Shown here piece by piece: positions 28,549 through 36,777 of a DNA stretch of 47,059 bases. Location: positions 1-47,059 of the forward strand of contig JAFOVD010000004.1 in the NCBI GenBank assembly GCA_017392525.1, in the 5' to 3' direction. This DNA comes from Lachnospiraceae bacterium (lineage in GTDB: Bacteria; Bacillota; Clostridia; Lachnospirales; Lachnospiraceae). Positions within the stretch are counted from its first letter, which is position 1; every line of letters begins with the position of its first letter. Below the pieces are notes generated by a model. It was not told the DNA's origin, ran no database searches, and worked only from the letters and a program-made list of their open reading frames with translations. The position numbers and the translations under genes are program-made.

Positions 28549-28604
28549 AGACACAAAAGGTAAAAAATAATGTGGGTCCTATTGCAACCCACGTCTTTGT
28601 GTCT
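28549..28604 (-). promoter_or_regulatory. Attenuator-like hairpin in the opp leader
   Basis: On the minus strand GTGGGT (28592-28587) pairs with ACCCAC (28577-28572) and is followed by ATTATTTTTTA, a terminator-like shape. A second 9-bp perfect inverted repeat encloses it: AGACACAAA (28549-28557) and TTTGTGTCT (28596-28604). It lies about 180 bases before the oppB start. Confidence 0.5.
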
Positions 28605-28662
28605 CGCACTTGATTAATTTCACATGCATAAATTGAAATATATTCATGTCTTCTTATACAAA

Positions 28663-28689
28663 TTTATAGTTTTTTCATAAGTTTGTCAA
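28663..28689 (-). promoter_or_regulatory. Possible opp promoter
   Basis: A perfect TTGACA (28689-28684) is followed after only 15 bases by TATAAA (28668-28663). A -10 shifted by two bases would give 17. It would place the hairpin at 28549-28604 in the transcript leader. Confidence 0.45.
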
Positions 28690-28786
28690 TCCTTTTTCAC
28701 AACTCTTTTGTACCAAACATGATACACTACACCTATTTGTTTTTGTGTAATTTGCTAGGTTTTCTCCCAGTTGTGTTTTCTTATGT

Positions 28787-28812
28787 TAACGTTTTATCGC
28801 GCTAAAACGTTA
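28787..28812. repeat. 26-bp near-perfect palindrome upstream of opp
   Basis: TAACGTTTTA (28787-28796) and TAAAACGTTA (28803-28812) are perfect inverted arms around TCGCGC. Each arm holds an AACGTT core, also seen in the LacI-type operators of this window. The rest of 28434-28950 is AT-rich and holds no gene that I can support. Confidence 0.7.
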
Positions 28813-28950
28813 GTGTATAAAAATACATTCCATGTATATTTATATCTATCTATGCTGTATATTTTAAAATTATATACCATCCCATTTCTCGCATCAATTT
28901 AAAAAACACCTGATTTGGCTGTTTTCCCATGGCGTACATATGTATAAATA

Positions 28951-28998
28951 TAAAAAGTCTTCATACCAAATGTTCCTACACCTTGATATGAAGACTTT
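28951..28998 (-). terminator. Terminator of trxA
   Basis: A 12-bp perfect stem (28954-28965 with 28987-28998) with a 21-base loop ends in a T-run on the minus strand, about 55 bases past the trxA stop. Confidence 0.8.
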
Positions 28999-29052
28999 AT
29001 TATCGTTATTTCATGGAAAGTATTTGCTCTATTGAGCTAGTGATGCTTTCTA

Positions 29053-29373
29053 TTAGGAAAGAAGCGCATCCAACTTCTCAGCAAGTGCATCTTCTGACTG
29101 CGCACCGATGGCATTGTCAACCCTCTGGCCGTTCTTGAAGAAAACAAAGTTTGGAATAGACATTACCCCATACTTCTGGCAAAGAGACTGTGCTTCATCA
29201 GAATTAAGTTTTCCGATTTTTACACGTCCTTCGTATTCTTCTGCAAGACTTTCAACTGTTGGCATCATCATCTGGCATGGACCACACCAATCAGCATAAA
29301 AATCAACCATTACCGGAATATCACTATTCAAAACTTCCTGCTCGAAGTTTGCTTCTGTAAAAATATGTTCCAT
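29053..29373 (-). CDS. trxA: Thioredoxin
   Basis: This 106-residue cytosolic disulfide reductase has the active site WCGPC at about residues 29-33 and the conserved cis-proline in SIPNF. The length and start (GAAAGGAG, then ATG) are standard. It follows coaBC in the same direction after 55 bases, so it may share the pantothenate operon transcript or have its own promoter in that AT-rich gap. No thioredoxin reductase gene is adjacent. Confidence 0.96.
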   Translation of the reverse strand: MEHIFTEANFEQEVLNSDIPVMVDFYADWCGPCQMMMPTVESLAEEYEGRVKIGKLNSDEAQSLCQKYGVMSIPNFVFFKNGQRVDNAIGAQSEDALAEKLDALLS

Positions 29374-29428
29374 AATTAGTCTCCTTTCAAATAGAAATTT
29401 GATTTTTACAAATTAGATTTTACACAAT

Positions 29429-30658
29429 CTATTTTGGGATGTCAACATTACTCTTTAATTTTTTTGCAATTCTATCCAAAATTTCATATGCTACATCTTC
29501 TTTTGAAAGGAGAGGCAACTCTTCTGAAATAACGCCGTCATCATTTCCCGGCGAATCGGAAATAATTGTTACAACATTGGTATCTACCCCGAAACCAGCC
29601 CCCTTGGTTTTTAGATTATTTGCAACAATCATATCAAGATTCTTCTTTAGAAGCTTCTTCTTTGAGTTCTCCAACATATTCTCGGTCTCCATCGAGAATC
29701 CGCAAAGAAAAGCATTCTTATCCTGCCCAAGACTTCCTAATATATCATCTGTCCGTTCCAAAGGAATCCCAGCATTTCCCTCAGTCTTCTTGATTTTTTC
29801 TTCCGCAATACTGACCGGACGATAATCCGCAACTGCAGCTGACATGATAATGGCATCTGATTGCATCTGTTTCTCCATCACCGCATCATACATCTGCTTT
29901 GCGCTTATCACCGGTATATATTCTACGCCTTCCGGTGGAGTCAAGTTCGTCGGTCCGCTTACAAGTGTCACATCTGCGCCCATATAGCGCGCCTGCCGCG
30001 CCAGAGCGTAACCCATTTTCCCCGTAGAGTGATTTGTAATATAACGTACCGGGTCAATTGCTTCCTGCGTCGGCCCGGCAGTTATTAAAATTCGCTTTCC
30101 AACAAGATCCTTCGGACGTAAAATCTCTTGATAAATCGCATCCAATAACACTTCCGGTTCCGGCATCTTGCCCACTCCTGTAGTGCCACATGCCAGGTAA
30201 CCATTCGCCGGTTCTATTACACGCATTCCCAAATCACGAATCTTTACAATGTTTTCCTGAGTAATCTTCTTTTCATACATATGTGTGTTCATAGCCGGCG
30301 AAACAAGAATTGGAGCTGTCATTGCCAAGGCCGTAGTGGTCAGCATATCATCCGCCAATCCATGTGCAAGTTTCGCAATCACATTGGCGCTGGCCGGCGC
30401 AATCAACATCACATCAGCCTTTTCGCCAAGAGAAACATGCTCTACTTCAAATGAAAAATTTCGATCAAAAGTCTCCACCAGACACTTATTACCCGTTAAG
30501 GTCTCAAATGTAATCGGATGGATAAAATTTGTCGCATTCTTTGTCATAATCACATGTACATCTGCATGCTGTTTCACCAGCATAGATGCCAGATTTGCAA
30601 TCTTATATGCTGCAATGGAACCCGTGATTCCAAGCACTACCGTCTTATTACGTAACAT
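29429..30658 (-). CDS. coaBC: Phosphopantothenoylcysteine decarboxylase / phosphopantothenate-cysteine ligase
   Basis: This 409-residue bifunctional enzyme performs two steps of CoA synthesis. The N-terminal CoaC domain (about 1-180) is a flavoprotein. It has the catalytic His in VEHVSLG, PASANVIAKLA, and the substrate motif PAMNTHMYE. The C-terminal CoaB ligase begins ITAGPTQEAIDPVRYI-TNHSTGKMG and includes AAVADYRP. It follows panD by 21 bases with an AAAGGAG site. Confidence 0.96.
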   Translation of the reverse strand: MLRNKTVVLGITGSIAAYKIANLASMLVKQHADVHVIMTKNATNFIHPITFETLTGNKCLVETFDRNFSFEVEHVSLGEKADVMLIAPASANVIAKLAHGLADDMLTTTALAMTAPILVSPAMNTHMYEKKITQENIVKIRDLGMRVIEPANGYLACGTTGVGKMPEPEVLLDAIYQEILRPKDLVGKRILITAGPTQEAIDPVRYITNHSTGKMGYALARQARYMGADVTLVSGPTNLTPPEGVEYIPVISAKQMYDAVMEKQMQSDAIIMSAAVADYRPVSIAEEKIKKTEGNAGIPLERTDDILGSLGQDKNAFLCGFSMETENMLENSKKKLLKKNLDMIVANNLKTKGAGFGVDTNVVTIISDSPGNDDGVISEELPLLSKEDVAYEILDRIAKKLKSNVDIPK

Positions 30659-30679
30659 CTTTTCTTCTCCTTTAGCCCT

Positions 30680-31069
30680 CTACATATCTGCAAGGCGACC
30701 ATGTTTCTCATAATTCGTCTTACGCAAAATGTGGTTATCGTCATCCACAAATACCACGCTTGGCTTATGTGTGTCAGCCTCTTCCTCTGACAGATTTGCA
30801 TAGCACATAATAATCACATGATCCCCTACACTAACGCAACGTGCTGCAGCACCATTCAGACAAATCATACCTGATCCCGGTTCTCCGGCAATTGTATAAG
30901 TCTCAAATCGCTGTCCATTCTCCACATCAACAATCTGAACTTTCTCATATTCACGAATATTTGAAGCCTCCAGAAGTTCTGTGTCCACCGTGATGGAACC
31001 TACATAATCCAGTTCCGCCTGTGTAACCGTTGCTCTATGTATCTTGCCCTTTAACATCTCTAACTGCAT
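30680..31069 (-). CDS. panD: Aspartate 1-decarboxylase
   Basis: This 129-residue pyruvoyl enzyme makes beta-alanine from aspartate. The self-cleavage site is the Gly-Ser of YVGSITVD; Ser becomes the pyruvoyl group. The start at 31069 has AGGAG at correct spacing and gives four residues more than the usual MLKGKIHRA start. Nine bases separate it from panC. The C-terminus is slightly longer than in E. coli PanD. Confidence 0.96.
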   Translation of the reverse strand: MQLEMLKGKIHRATVTQAELDYVGSITVDTELLEASNIREYEKVQIVDVENGQRFETYTIAGEPGSGMICLNGAAARCVSVGDHVIIMCYANLSEEEADTHKPSVVFVDDDNHILRKTNYEKHGRLADM

Positions 31070-31078
31070 TTCCTACTC

Positions 31079-31921
31079 CTATTCCACAATAAAGTTATCA
31101 ATTAATCTTACTTTACCAATAAATACTGCGATCGCCACCAATACAGGGCCATCGATTCTCTCTATCGGCTGTAACTCATTCCAGTCCACCACTTCTACAT
31201 AATCGATTTTTGCAAGTGGTTCTTCTTCAATTATGTCGGAAATGATACGTCGAATCTTATTAGCATCCTTCTCTCCCTGACGCACTTCTTCCTCTGCTCT
31301 AGAAAGTGCCTTATGAAGCACAACTGCAGCCTTTCTTTCCATAGGTGACATATATGTATTTCTAGAGCTCTTTGCAAGTCCGTCCTCTTCACGAACAATC
31401 GGACAGCCTACGATTTCAATATTGTAATTTAAATCACGAACCATACGGCGAACGATTGCAAGCTGCTGAGCATCCTTTTGTCCAAAGTATGCTCGATCTG
31501 CTTCCGAAATCATAAACAACTTTGTTACAACGGTACATACTCCATTGAAATGAACCGGTCTTCTAGCGCCGCAAAGGTGCTCTGAAAGTGTTTCAACCCC
31601 TACATGTGAACAGAAATCCGGTGCATACATCTCCTCCGGTTCCGGATGGAAAATCAAATCTGCACCAATAGACTCACAAAGCGCACAATCCGCCTCAAAG
31701 TCCCTGGGATATGTTGCAAGATCCTCCTTTGGTCCAAACTGAATTGGATTTACAAAATCTGAAACGATAACAATATCATTTTCTTCTCGCGCTCTCTTTA
31801 TTAAGCTTCCATGTCCTTCATGTAAATATCCCATAGTTGGAACAAGTCCGATTGTCTTGCCCTCTCTTTTCCATTTACGTACATGCTCTTTTACTTCACT
31901 GATTTTCTCTGTTCTATACAT
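31079..31921 (-). CDS. panC: Pantothenate synthetase
   Basis: This 280-residue ATP-dependent ligase joins pantoate and beta-alanine. The nucleotide-binding HxGH motif is in PTMGYLHEGHGSLI. The pantoate-site NPIQFGPKEDLATYPR and the KMSKS-like SSRNTYM are both present. It lies between panB and panD in pathway-consistent order. The AAGGAGG site lies in the end of panB at an unusually long 14-base distance. Confidence 0.96.
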   Translation of the reverse strand: MYRTEKISEVKEHVRKWKREGKTIGLVPTMGYLHEGHGSLIKRAREENDIVIVSDFVNPIQFGPKEDLATYPRDFEADCALCESIGADLIFHPEPEEMYAPDFCSHVGVETLSEHLCGARRPVHFNGVCTVVTKLFMISEADRAYFGQKDAQQLAIVRRMVRDLNYNIEIVGCPIVREEDGLAKSSRNTYMSPMERKAAVVLHKALSRAEEEVRQGEKDANKIRRIISDIIEEEPLAKIDYVEVVDWNELQPIERIDGPVLVAIAVFIGKVRLIDNFIVE

Positions 31922-31930
31922 GGTGTCTTT

Positions 31931-32767
31931 TTATGCCTCCTTCTCAAGTTTTTCCATAAGCTCATCGTCAATCTTAAACGTATGCTCTACTTCTGGGAAA
32001 CTCATTGCCTTTACATCTTCGTCATAGGAACGGAATGCCTCTACCATCTGCTCTCCGATGTTTGCATAATGCTTTACGAACTTCGGCTTAATGCCATCGA
32101 ACATATTTAACATATCCTGATATACCAATACCTGGCCATCGCAACCAGCACTTGCACCAATTCCAATAGTAGGAATATGTAATTCCTTTGTAATCAAATC
32201 TGCCAATTTTGCAGGTACACATTCCAATGTCACCATAAATGCACCTGCTGCCTCTACAGCCTTCGCATCTTCAATCAATTGACGAGCTCTATCCTCGTTC
32301 TTGCCCTGTACCTTAAATCCACCGAAGGCATTGATTGACTGTGGTGTTAAACCAATATGTGCAACTACCGGAATATCTGCCTTAGTTATCGCTTCAATCT
32401 GTCGGCATACAGAAGCGCCACCCTCGAGCTTAACCGCCTGTGCATGTCCCTCTTTAATCAAACGTCCTGCATTCTTTACCGCATCATAATCAGATGTCTG
32501 ATAAGAAAGAAACGGCATATCCGCCACAAGGAATACATCCTTTAAACCTCTGGCCACACATGCTGTATGATGAATCATATCCTCCATAGTAACCGGAAGG
32601 GTGTCATCATATCCCATCATTGTCATTCCAAGAGAATCTCCTACAAGAATAGCATTGATTCCAGCCTTCTCCATAAGACACGCTGTTGTATAGTCATAGC
32701 ATGTCAGCATGGAAATCTTCTTTCCCTCTTCCTTCTGTTTCTGTAAAGTAGTTACTGTATTTTTCAT
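31931..32767 (-). CDS. panB: 3-methyl-2-oxobutanoate hydroxymethyltransferase
   Basis: This 278-residue enzyme makes ketopantoate from 2-ketoisovalerate and methylene-tetrahydrofolate. Family marks are [10 protein letters not shown], the metal-binding [11 protein letters not shown], the KLEGG motif and GFKVQGK. It follows the DUF2520 gene by 16 bases with AAGGAG upstream. Complete length; no anomaly. Confidence 0.96.
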   Translation of the reverse strand: MKNTVTTLQKQKEEGKKISMLTCYDYTTACLMEKAGINAILVGDSLGMTMMGYDDTLPVTMEDMIHHTACVARGLKDVFLVADMPFLSYQTSDYDAVKNAGRLIKEGHAQAVKLEGGASVCRQIEAITKADIPVVAHIGLTPQSINAFGGFKVQGKNEDRARQLIEDAKAVEAAGAFMVTLECVPAKLADLITKELHIPTIGIGASAGCDGQVLVYQDMLNMFDGIKPKFVKHYANIGEQMVEAFRSYDEDVKAMSFPEVEHTFKIDDELMEKLEKEA

Positions 32768-32783
32768 TTTCTTCTCCTTATAT

Positions 32784-33680
32784 TTAGATAGAATCCAGTT
32801 CTTTCTCTAAAGCAATATTTAACTTTGTAAAATTCTTCGTAACATGTTTTTCTTCTGCAACCTCCAATGCCTGTTTCGACAGTAACCGATAGATTTCCCC
32901 CACATCATGGTCCAACTTCATAAGTTCTTCCAACTCTGTTCGTACTGTTTCCACATCATTTCTCTCCACAGGACCGGTCAACGCCTCTCTACATCCTGCA
33001 TCTGCAATACGATCAGCATTCAGACGTAGCAATGGCGATAGTGCATCATGTGCGTTGCCATCACTAAATCCCACAGATTTTAAGACCTGTTCTGCACTAT
33101 GGAAAAGACCCACCATGAGATTGCTGGCCATAACAGCCGCACTGTGATAACGAAGTTTCTGACTAGAGTCCAGTTGCTGCACAGTAATACCTGTACACTC
33201 CAACAACTCTTTCAGTTCTTCACCTGTGCCCGGCACATTGGATTCAATTGTAAATAAAGCTTTTGAGATTTCCCGGTAAGACTCGTATCGACTTGATACG
33301 GCCAGGAGTGGATGGACAGAAAAGCCATAGGAACTGGTCTCTTCTATTCCTGAAAAGATTTGTGAGGTCAAAGCCCCACTACAGTGACAGATCAGCTTCG
33401 GAACATCGGTTAAATACTTCTTTACCTGCTGCCAGACATTTTGTATTTCACCATCCGAAACCGTGAGGAACAAGACATCACTCGCCGTGATTATTTCCTC
33501 TAAATTCTTATAAACTTTTGTTTTCGTAAAATTTGCTGATTCTCTTGCGGACTGTTCTGTCCGACTATAATATCCCATTACCGGGATACCGTGTTCGGTA
33601 AAATGCTTACCTAGGCTTGTGCCGACTTTACCGGCACCAATAAAACCAACCCTGAGATTCATAGCAGTTTTCGTACGCAT
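32784..33680 (-). CDS. Rossmann/DUF2520 oxidoreductase, candidate ketopantoate reductase
   Basis: This 298-residue protein has an N-terminal NAD(P)-binding motif ([17 protein letters not shown]), a strand-end TVSDGEI, and LICHCSGAL. The C-terminal half is helical DUF2520 ([20 protein letters not shown]). It heads the panB-panC-panD-coaBC operon. No panE/apbA gene is present here. A ketopantoate reductase named PanG, of a type different from PanE, has been described from Francisella with relatives in Firmicutes. I recall it has this architecture, so that role is likely but inferred from position. The ATG at 33680 has AAGG seven bases upstream. Confidence 0.85.
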   Translation of the reverse strand: MRTKTAMNLRVGFIGAGKVGTSLGKHFTEHGIPVMGYYSRTEQSARESANFTKTKVYKNLEEIITASDVLFLTVSDGEIQNVWQQVKKYLTDVPKLICHCSGALTSQIFSGIEETSSYGFSVHPLLAVSSRYESYREISKALFTIESNVPGTGEELKELLECTGITVQQLDSSQKLRYHSAAVMASNLMVGLFHSAEQVLKSVGFSDGNAHDALSPLLRLNADRIADAGCREALTGPVERNDVETVRTELEELMKLDHDVGEIYRLLSKQALEVAEEKHVTKNFTKLNIALEKELDSI

Positions 33681-33798
33681 GCCACCACCTTCTTTCTGGC
33701 GGTGAATGGTCCTATTCTCACGATATAGGCCGATGCTGCATCTGTACTATCCGTGCGTTATTACGTTTTACGGTATAGTTTCTTCTCGAATACCATCC
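33681..33798 (-). promoter_or_regulatory. Structured leader of the pantothenate operon
   Basis: The transcript between the promoter and the first gene can form two hairpins. One is GGTAT/ATACC (about 33788-33770). The other is CACG-ATAG/CTAT-CGTG (about 33755-33720) with an inner GATG/CATC. A known Firmicute RNA, the pan motif, precedes pantothenate genes, but I cannot confirm that this is one. Confidence 0.35.
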
Positions 33799-33805
33799 GT
33801 TTTTC

Positions 33806-33834
33806 AATATAGCACTTTGTTAAGATTTTGACAA
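33806..33834 (-). promoter_or_regulatory. Promoter of the pantothenate operon
   Basis: TTGTCA (33834-33829) and TATATT (33811-33806) are 17 bases apart on the minus strand, about 125 bases before the first ATG. Confidence 0.7.
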
Positions 33835-33870
33835 TAGCAATCGGCCATTACCTTTGATTATTTTGCCCTA

Positions 33871-34995
33871 TTATATAACATAGAACCAGGTTTCATCCTG
33901 CTCTACTTCTCCGGTGATTTTATCACCATTTTCATTTTTATATGAAAGTTCCTGATTCTTAATTGTAACTGTTGTCCCAGCAGGAATAGAACGAGTTATG
34001 AAACAGTTACCACCAATCACAGTATTTTCACCAATCACAGTTTCGCCACCTAAAATAGACGCACCTGAATAAATCGTCACATTGTCTTCAATGGTAGGAT
34101 GTCTCTTCACACCACGAAGACTCTGGCCTCCACTGGTAGATAACGCTCCCAGAGTAACTCCCTGATAAACCTTTACATGTTCACCGATTACTGTTGTTGA
34201 ACCAATAACAATCCCCGTTCCATGATCGATAAAGAAATATTTACCGATGGTCGCTCCCGGATGAATATCAATTCCGGTAATACTATGTGCATATTCTGTC
34301 ATCATACGTGGAATCAACGGAACATTTAACATATAGAGTTCGTGCGCCAATCGGTTAATTGTAATAGCAACCAGTCCCGGATAAGAGAGGATAATTTCAT
34401 CCTTATTCAACGCAGCCGGATCCCCCTCAAGGGTTGCCTCAAGATCTGTATCCAGATATTCACGAATCTTAGGAATCTGCTGAAAGAAACGAATAGCAAT
34501 ATTTCTTGCTCTTGCTGTTACCGCCTCTTCTGACATATCTACTTCACATTTCTCACCTGCACTGCAGCGACGATCATTTAAAAACTTCACATGGAGCGTC
34601 TCTGTATCCCCATCATTTGCACAGCTTTCATCTGCACTTACACCATCTGCCTTGGTTCCTACATGTCCTGCACGTACACCTGCACGATCCGGTGTATAAG
34701 ATTTATTTTCACGTTCGTTTTCATTCTGATATTGAAGTACAAATCCTATCTGCTTTGTAAGATTATAAATAATATCCTCAATCAGTACATTTAAATTACT
34801 ATCCAGATTATAACTCTTATATACTTTATCTCTATAATACCCAGGGTATAATACACGAAGTAATTTTTGCGTAATCTGACGAACTGCTTCTTGATCCGGC
34901 TGACTAAACACTTCTGTCTTGTCAATATCACGCCCACGTTTATAATCATCCAATATTAAATCAACTACTTCGCGAACTCTATTATTGTCATTCAT
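33871..34995 (-). CDS. Serine O-acetyltransferase with extended N-terminus
   Basis: This 374-residue enzyme makes O-acetylserine for cysteine synthesis. The C-terminal half is a left-handed beta-helix hexapeptide domain. It has [20 protein letters not shown], including the catalytic His, and [17 protein letters not shown]. The N-terminal helical part is of the clostridial EpsC/SatA type. About 60 residues (about 105-165) of low-complexity, Asp/Glu/Cys-bearing sequence are inserted between the two and make it longer than usual. The ATG at 34995 follows AAGGGAG; the GTG at 35004 does not. It lies 40 bases downstream of the TPR gene. Confidence 0.92.
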   Translation of the reverse strand: MNDNNRVREVVDLILDDYKRGRDIDKTEVFSQPDQEAVRQITQKLLRVLYPGYYRDKVYKSYNLDSNLNVLIEDIIYNLTKQIGFVLQYQNENERENKSYTPDRAGVRAGHVGTKADGVSADESCANDGDTETLHVKFLNDRRCSAGEKCEVDMSEEAVTARARNIAIRFFQQIPKIREYLDTDLEATLEGDPAALNKDEIILSYPGLVAITINRLAHELYMLNVPLIPRMMTEYAHSITGIDIHPGATIGKYFFIDHGTGIVIGSTTVIGEHVKVYQGVTLGALSTSGGQSLRGVKRHPTIEDNVTIYSGASILGGETVIGENTVIGGNCFITRSIPAGTTVTIKNQELSYKNENGDKITGEVEQDETWFYVI

Positions 34996-35035
34996 AAAGT
35001 ACACTCCCTTAACGTAATCTTCCTCTTTTTACCTG

Positions 35036-36454
35036 TTACTGCTCCGTTGTCTGCGTTTCTGAAGTATCCTCAGAGCCAACAGTTCCACCCAAATCTTTAA
35101 TCTGCTTCTTACAATTACTTGCATGATCTCCATTCGGGAATAACTCTAAATATTTATTATAGTATGTAATCGCATTCTCACTGTCATTCAGGAAACGATA
35201 ACTCTGAGCAATATAATATACCGGATTACCATCGTGATATGATTCATTTACATCTGTAATCGTCTTAAATGTATCAATTGCTGTCTGATAATCTCCTGAC
35301 TGATATGCAGAATAAGCTGTATTATATGCGCTACTTAAGGATTCTTCATTAACTGCAGCATTGATTGTATCGTATAATGCCTGTCCATTTGTATCCAGCA
35401 AATCGCGATTAATTGTAGACAGAGATTGCTTGGCTGCTTCTAAATCCTTTTCTGTATAGGAATTATTAGCTGCAATCAAATTCTCATAACTTGTCTTTGC
35501 GTCATCCTGTCCAGTATATTTCTCCAACTGTGACTGCAAATCTTCCACCTGACTCTGCAGTGTCGCAATAGAATTAGATGAATTTGCCACTTCATTGTTA
35601 GCATCTACAAGGGAATTTGCAGCATTATTATTGGCATTCTGTCGGATTGTAGGAATAATTAAAAAGAAACAGATTAACAATCCAATTACCAGTCCAACCA
35701 AAATATTTACAACACTCGCGCGACTGTTATCAAGGAAATCACGGAATGAAGTATTTGGCATCATAACAGAATCATTGCCATCCTGGAATTTAATCACATT
35801 TTCCTTACGCTTTTTCTTCTTATTCGCGTTCTGCGCACGAAGAGCTTCCTTTACCTCCGCCATATAACGAAGCGTCACTGTATTTTTAACATCGATTTTG
35901 TTCGCAGCACTCAGTTCCTTCCGAGCCTCTTCGTATTCACCATCCTGAATGCAAATTAAAGCCAATAGCTGATGCCCCTCTACCAGCTTTGAATTCATAC
36001 CAAGCACACGTCGAAGCTGAATACGCGCAAGATCTCGACTTCCGGCACGGCAGTACTCCAAAGCCTGATTATACTTACGAATCGTCTTATTCATCTTATC
36101 AAGCATACCGCTTGTATTCTGAAGCACATTCAGATATTCATCCGCACGATTATCTTCAAATTGAAGATTCTTGGAAATAACCCATTCTGCCAATGCAGAA
36201 ACAAGATCTCCAATTTCAAAATAACACAATCCAAGCAGATTACGTGCATCTGTATGGTTTTTATTGTAACGTAAGCACTCCTTTAGAGAACGGATTGCTC
36301 CGGAAATATCACGTACCTTTGCACGTTCCAGACCGTCATTATAAAATGCCTCTGCTGTACGCATTATCTTACGATACACTTCTAAATTGGCATTACAATA
36401 TGGACAAGCATGTGTATGCTCATCAACTTCATTTCCACAATAAAAGCAAATCAT
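35036..36454 (-). CDS. Zinc-ribbon, TPR-repeat membrane protein
   Basis: This 472-residue protein starts with a zinc ribbon (CFYCGNE, then CPYCNA: cysteines at 3, 6, 17 and 20). Several tetratricopeptide helices follow (about 30-215), then a basic stretch (KKKKRKE). One membrane helix (about 252-272, VVNILVGLVIGLLICFFLI) leads to an extracytoplasmic coiled coil (about 290-325) and more TPR repeats (about 375-450, SYRFLNDSENAITYYNKYLE). The architecture suggests a scaffold joining inside and outside. No specific function is known to me. It follows the 48-residue gene by 11 bases. Confidence 0.85.
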   Translation of the reverse strand: MICFYCGNEVDEHTHACPYCNANLEVYRKIMRTAEAFYNDGLERAKVRDISGAIRSLKECLRYNKNHTDARNLLGLCYFEIGDLVSALAEWVISKNLQFEDNRADEYLNVLQNTSGMLDKMNKTIRKYNQALEYCRAGSRDLARIQLRRVLGMNSKLVEGHQLLALICIQDGEYEEARKELSAANKIDVKNTVTLRYMAEVKEALRAQNANKKKKRKENVIKFQDGNDSVMMPNTSFRDFLDNSRASVVNILVGLVIGLLICFFLIIPTIRQNANNNAANSLVDANNEVANSSNSIATLQSQVEDLQSQLEKYTGQDDAKTSYENLIAANNSYTEKDLEAAKQSLSTINRDLLDTNGQALYDTINAAVNEESLSSAYNTAYSAYQSGDYQTAIDTFKTITDVNESYHDGNPVYYIAQSYRFLNDSENAITYYNKYLELFPNGDHASNCKKQIKDLGGTVGSEDTSETQTTEQ

Positions 36455-36465
36455 GACCCGGCTCC

Positions 36466-36612
36466 TTATCGTTCGTTCTTCTTGGATGCATTTGTAATTT
36501 CACGTAAAATATCTGTCATATCCGTGAGATCACGTTTATGAATCGCGTCCTCTGCTTCTTCTACTTCCATACTTGGTTTATATTTCTTTAATTCTTCTTC
36601 AAAATCGATCAT
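36466..36612 (-). CDS. Small acidic helical protein (48 aa)
   Basis: This short gene has GAGAGGT seven bases before its ATG. It encodes 48 mostly charged residues (MIDFEEELKKYKPS ... TDMTDILREIT) predicted to be helical and soluble. Its stop codon overlaps the AAGGAG site of the TPR gene 11 bases on, so the two are surely co-transcribed and probably coupled. I do not recognise the family; a small partner of the TPR protein is possible. Confidence 0.7.
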   Translation of the reverse strand: MIDFEEELKKYKPSMEVEEAEDAIHKRDLTDMTDILREITNASKKNER

Positions 36613-36705
36613 AATCCATACCTCTCGAATCTATACATTCAAAACAAAATTTTACCACAAAACCTTATTCTATGCCACTAGCACAGGTCAAAATACCCTC
36701 TAAAT

Positions 36706-36753
36706 GCAAAATAGGATTTGTATCTATCGCATAACGATAAATTCCAAATCCTA
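36706..36753 (-). terminator. Terminator of the cdd-fapA unit
   Basis: TAGGATTTG (36712-36720) pairs with CAAATCCTA (36745-36753), with TATCG/CGATA stacked inside. On the minus strand it ends in a short ATTTTG T-run. Confidence 0.7.
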
Positions 36754-36777
36754 CTTCTATATCTACTAAAGCAACTA

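Noticed and set aside
28409-28609. Minus-strand 66-residue open frame before oppB
   Set aside because: It starts with GTG without a good ribosome site and crosses the attenuator-like hairpin. The residue pattern is not protein-like.
29401-29428. AT-rich TAGATT/AATCTA hairpin between coaBC and trxA
   Set aside because: Only six A/T pairs and a weak T-run; not strong enough to call a terminator.
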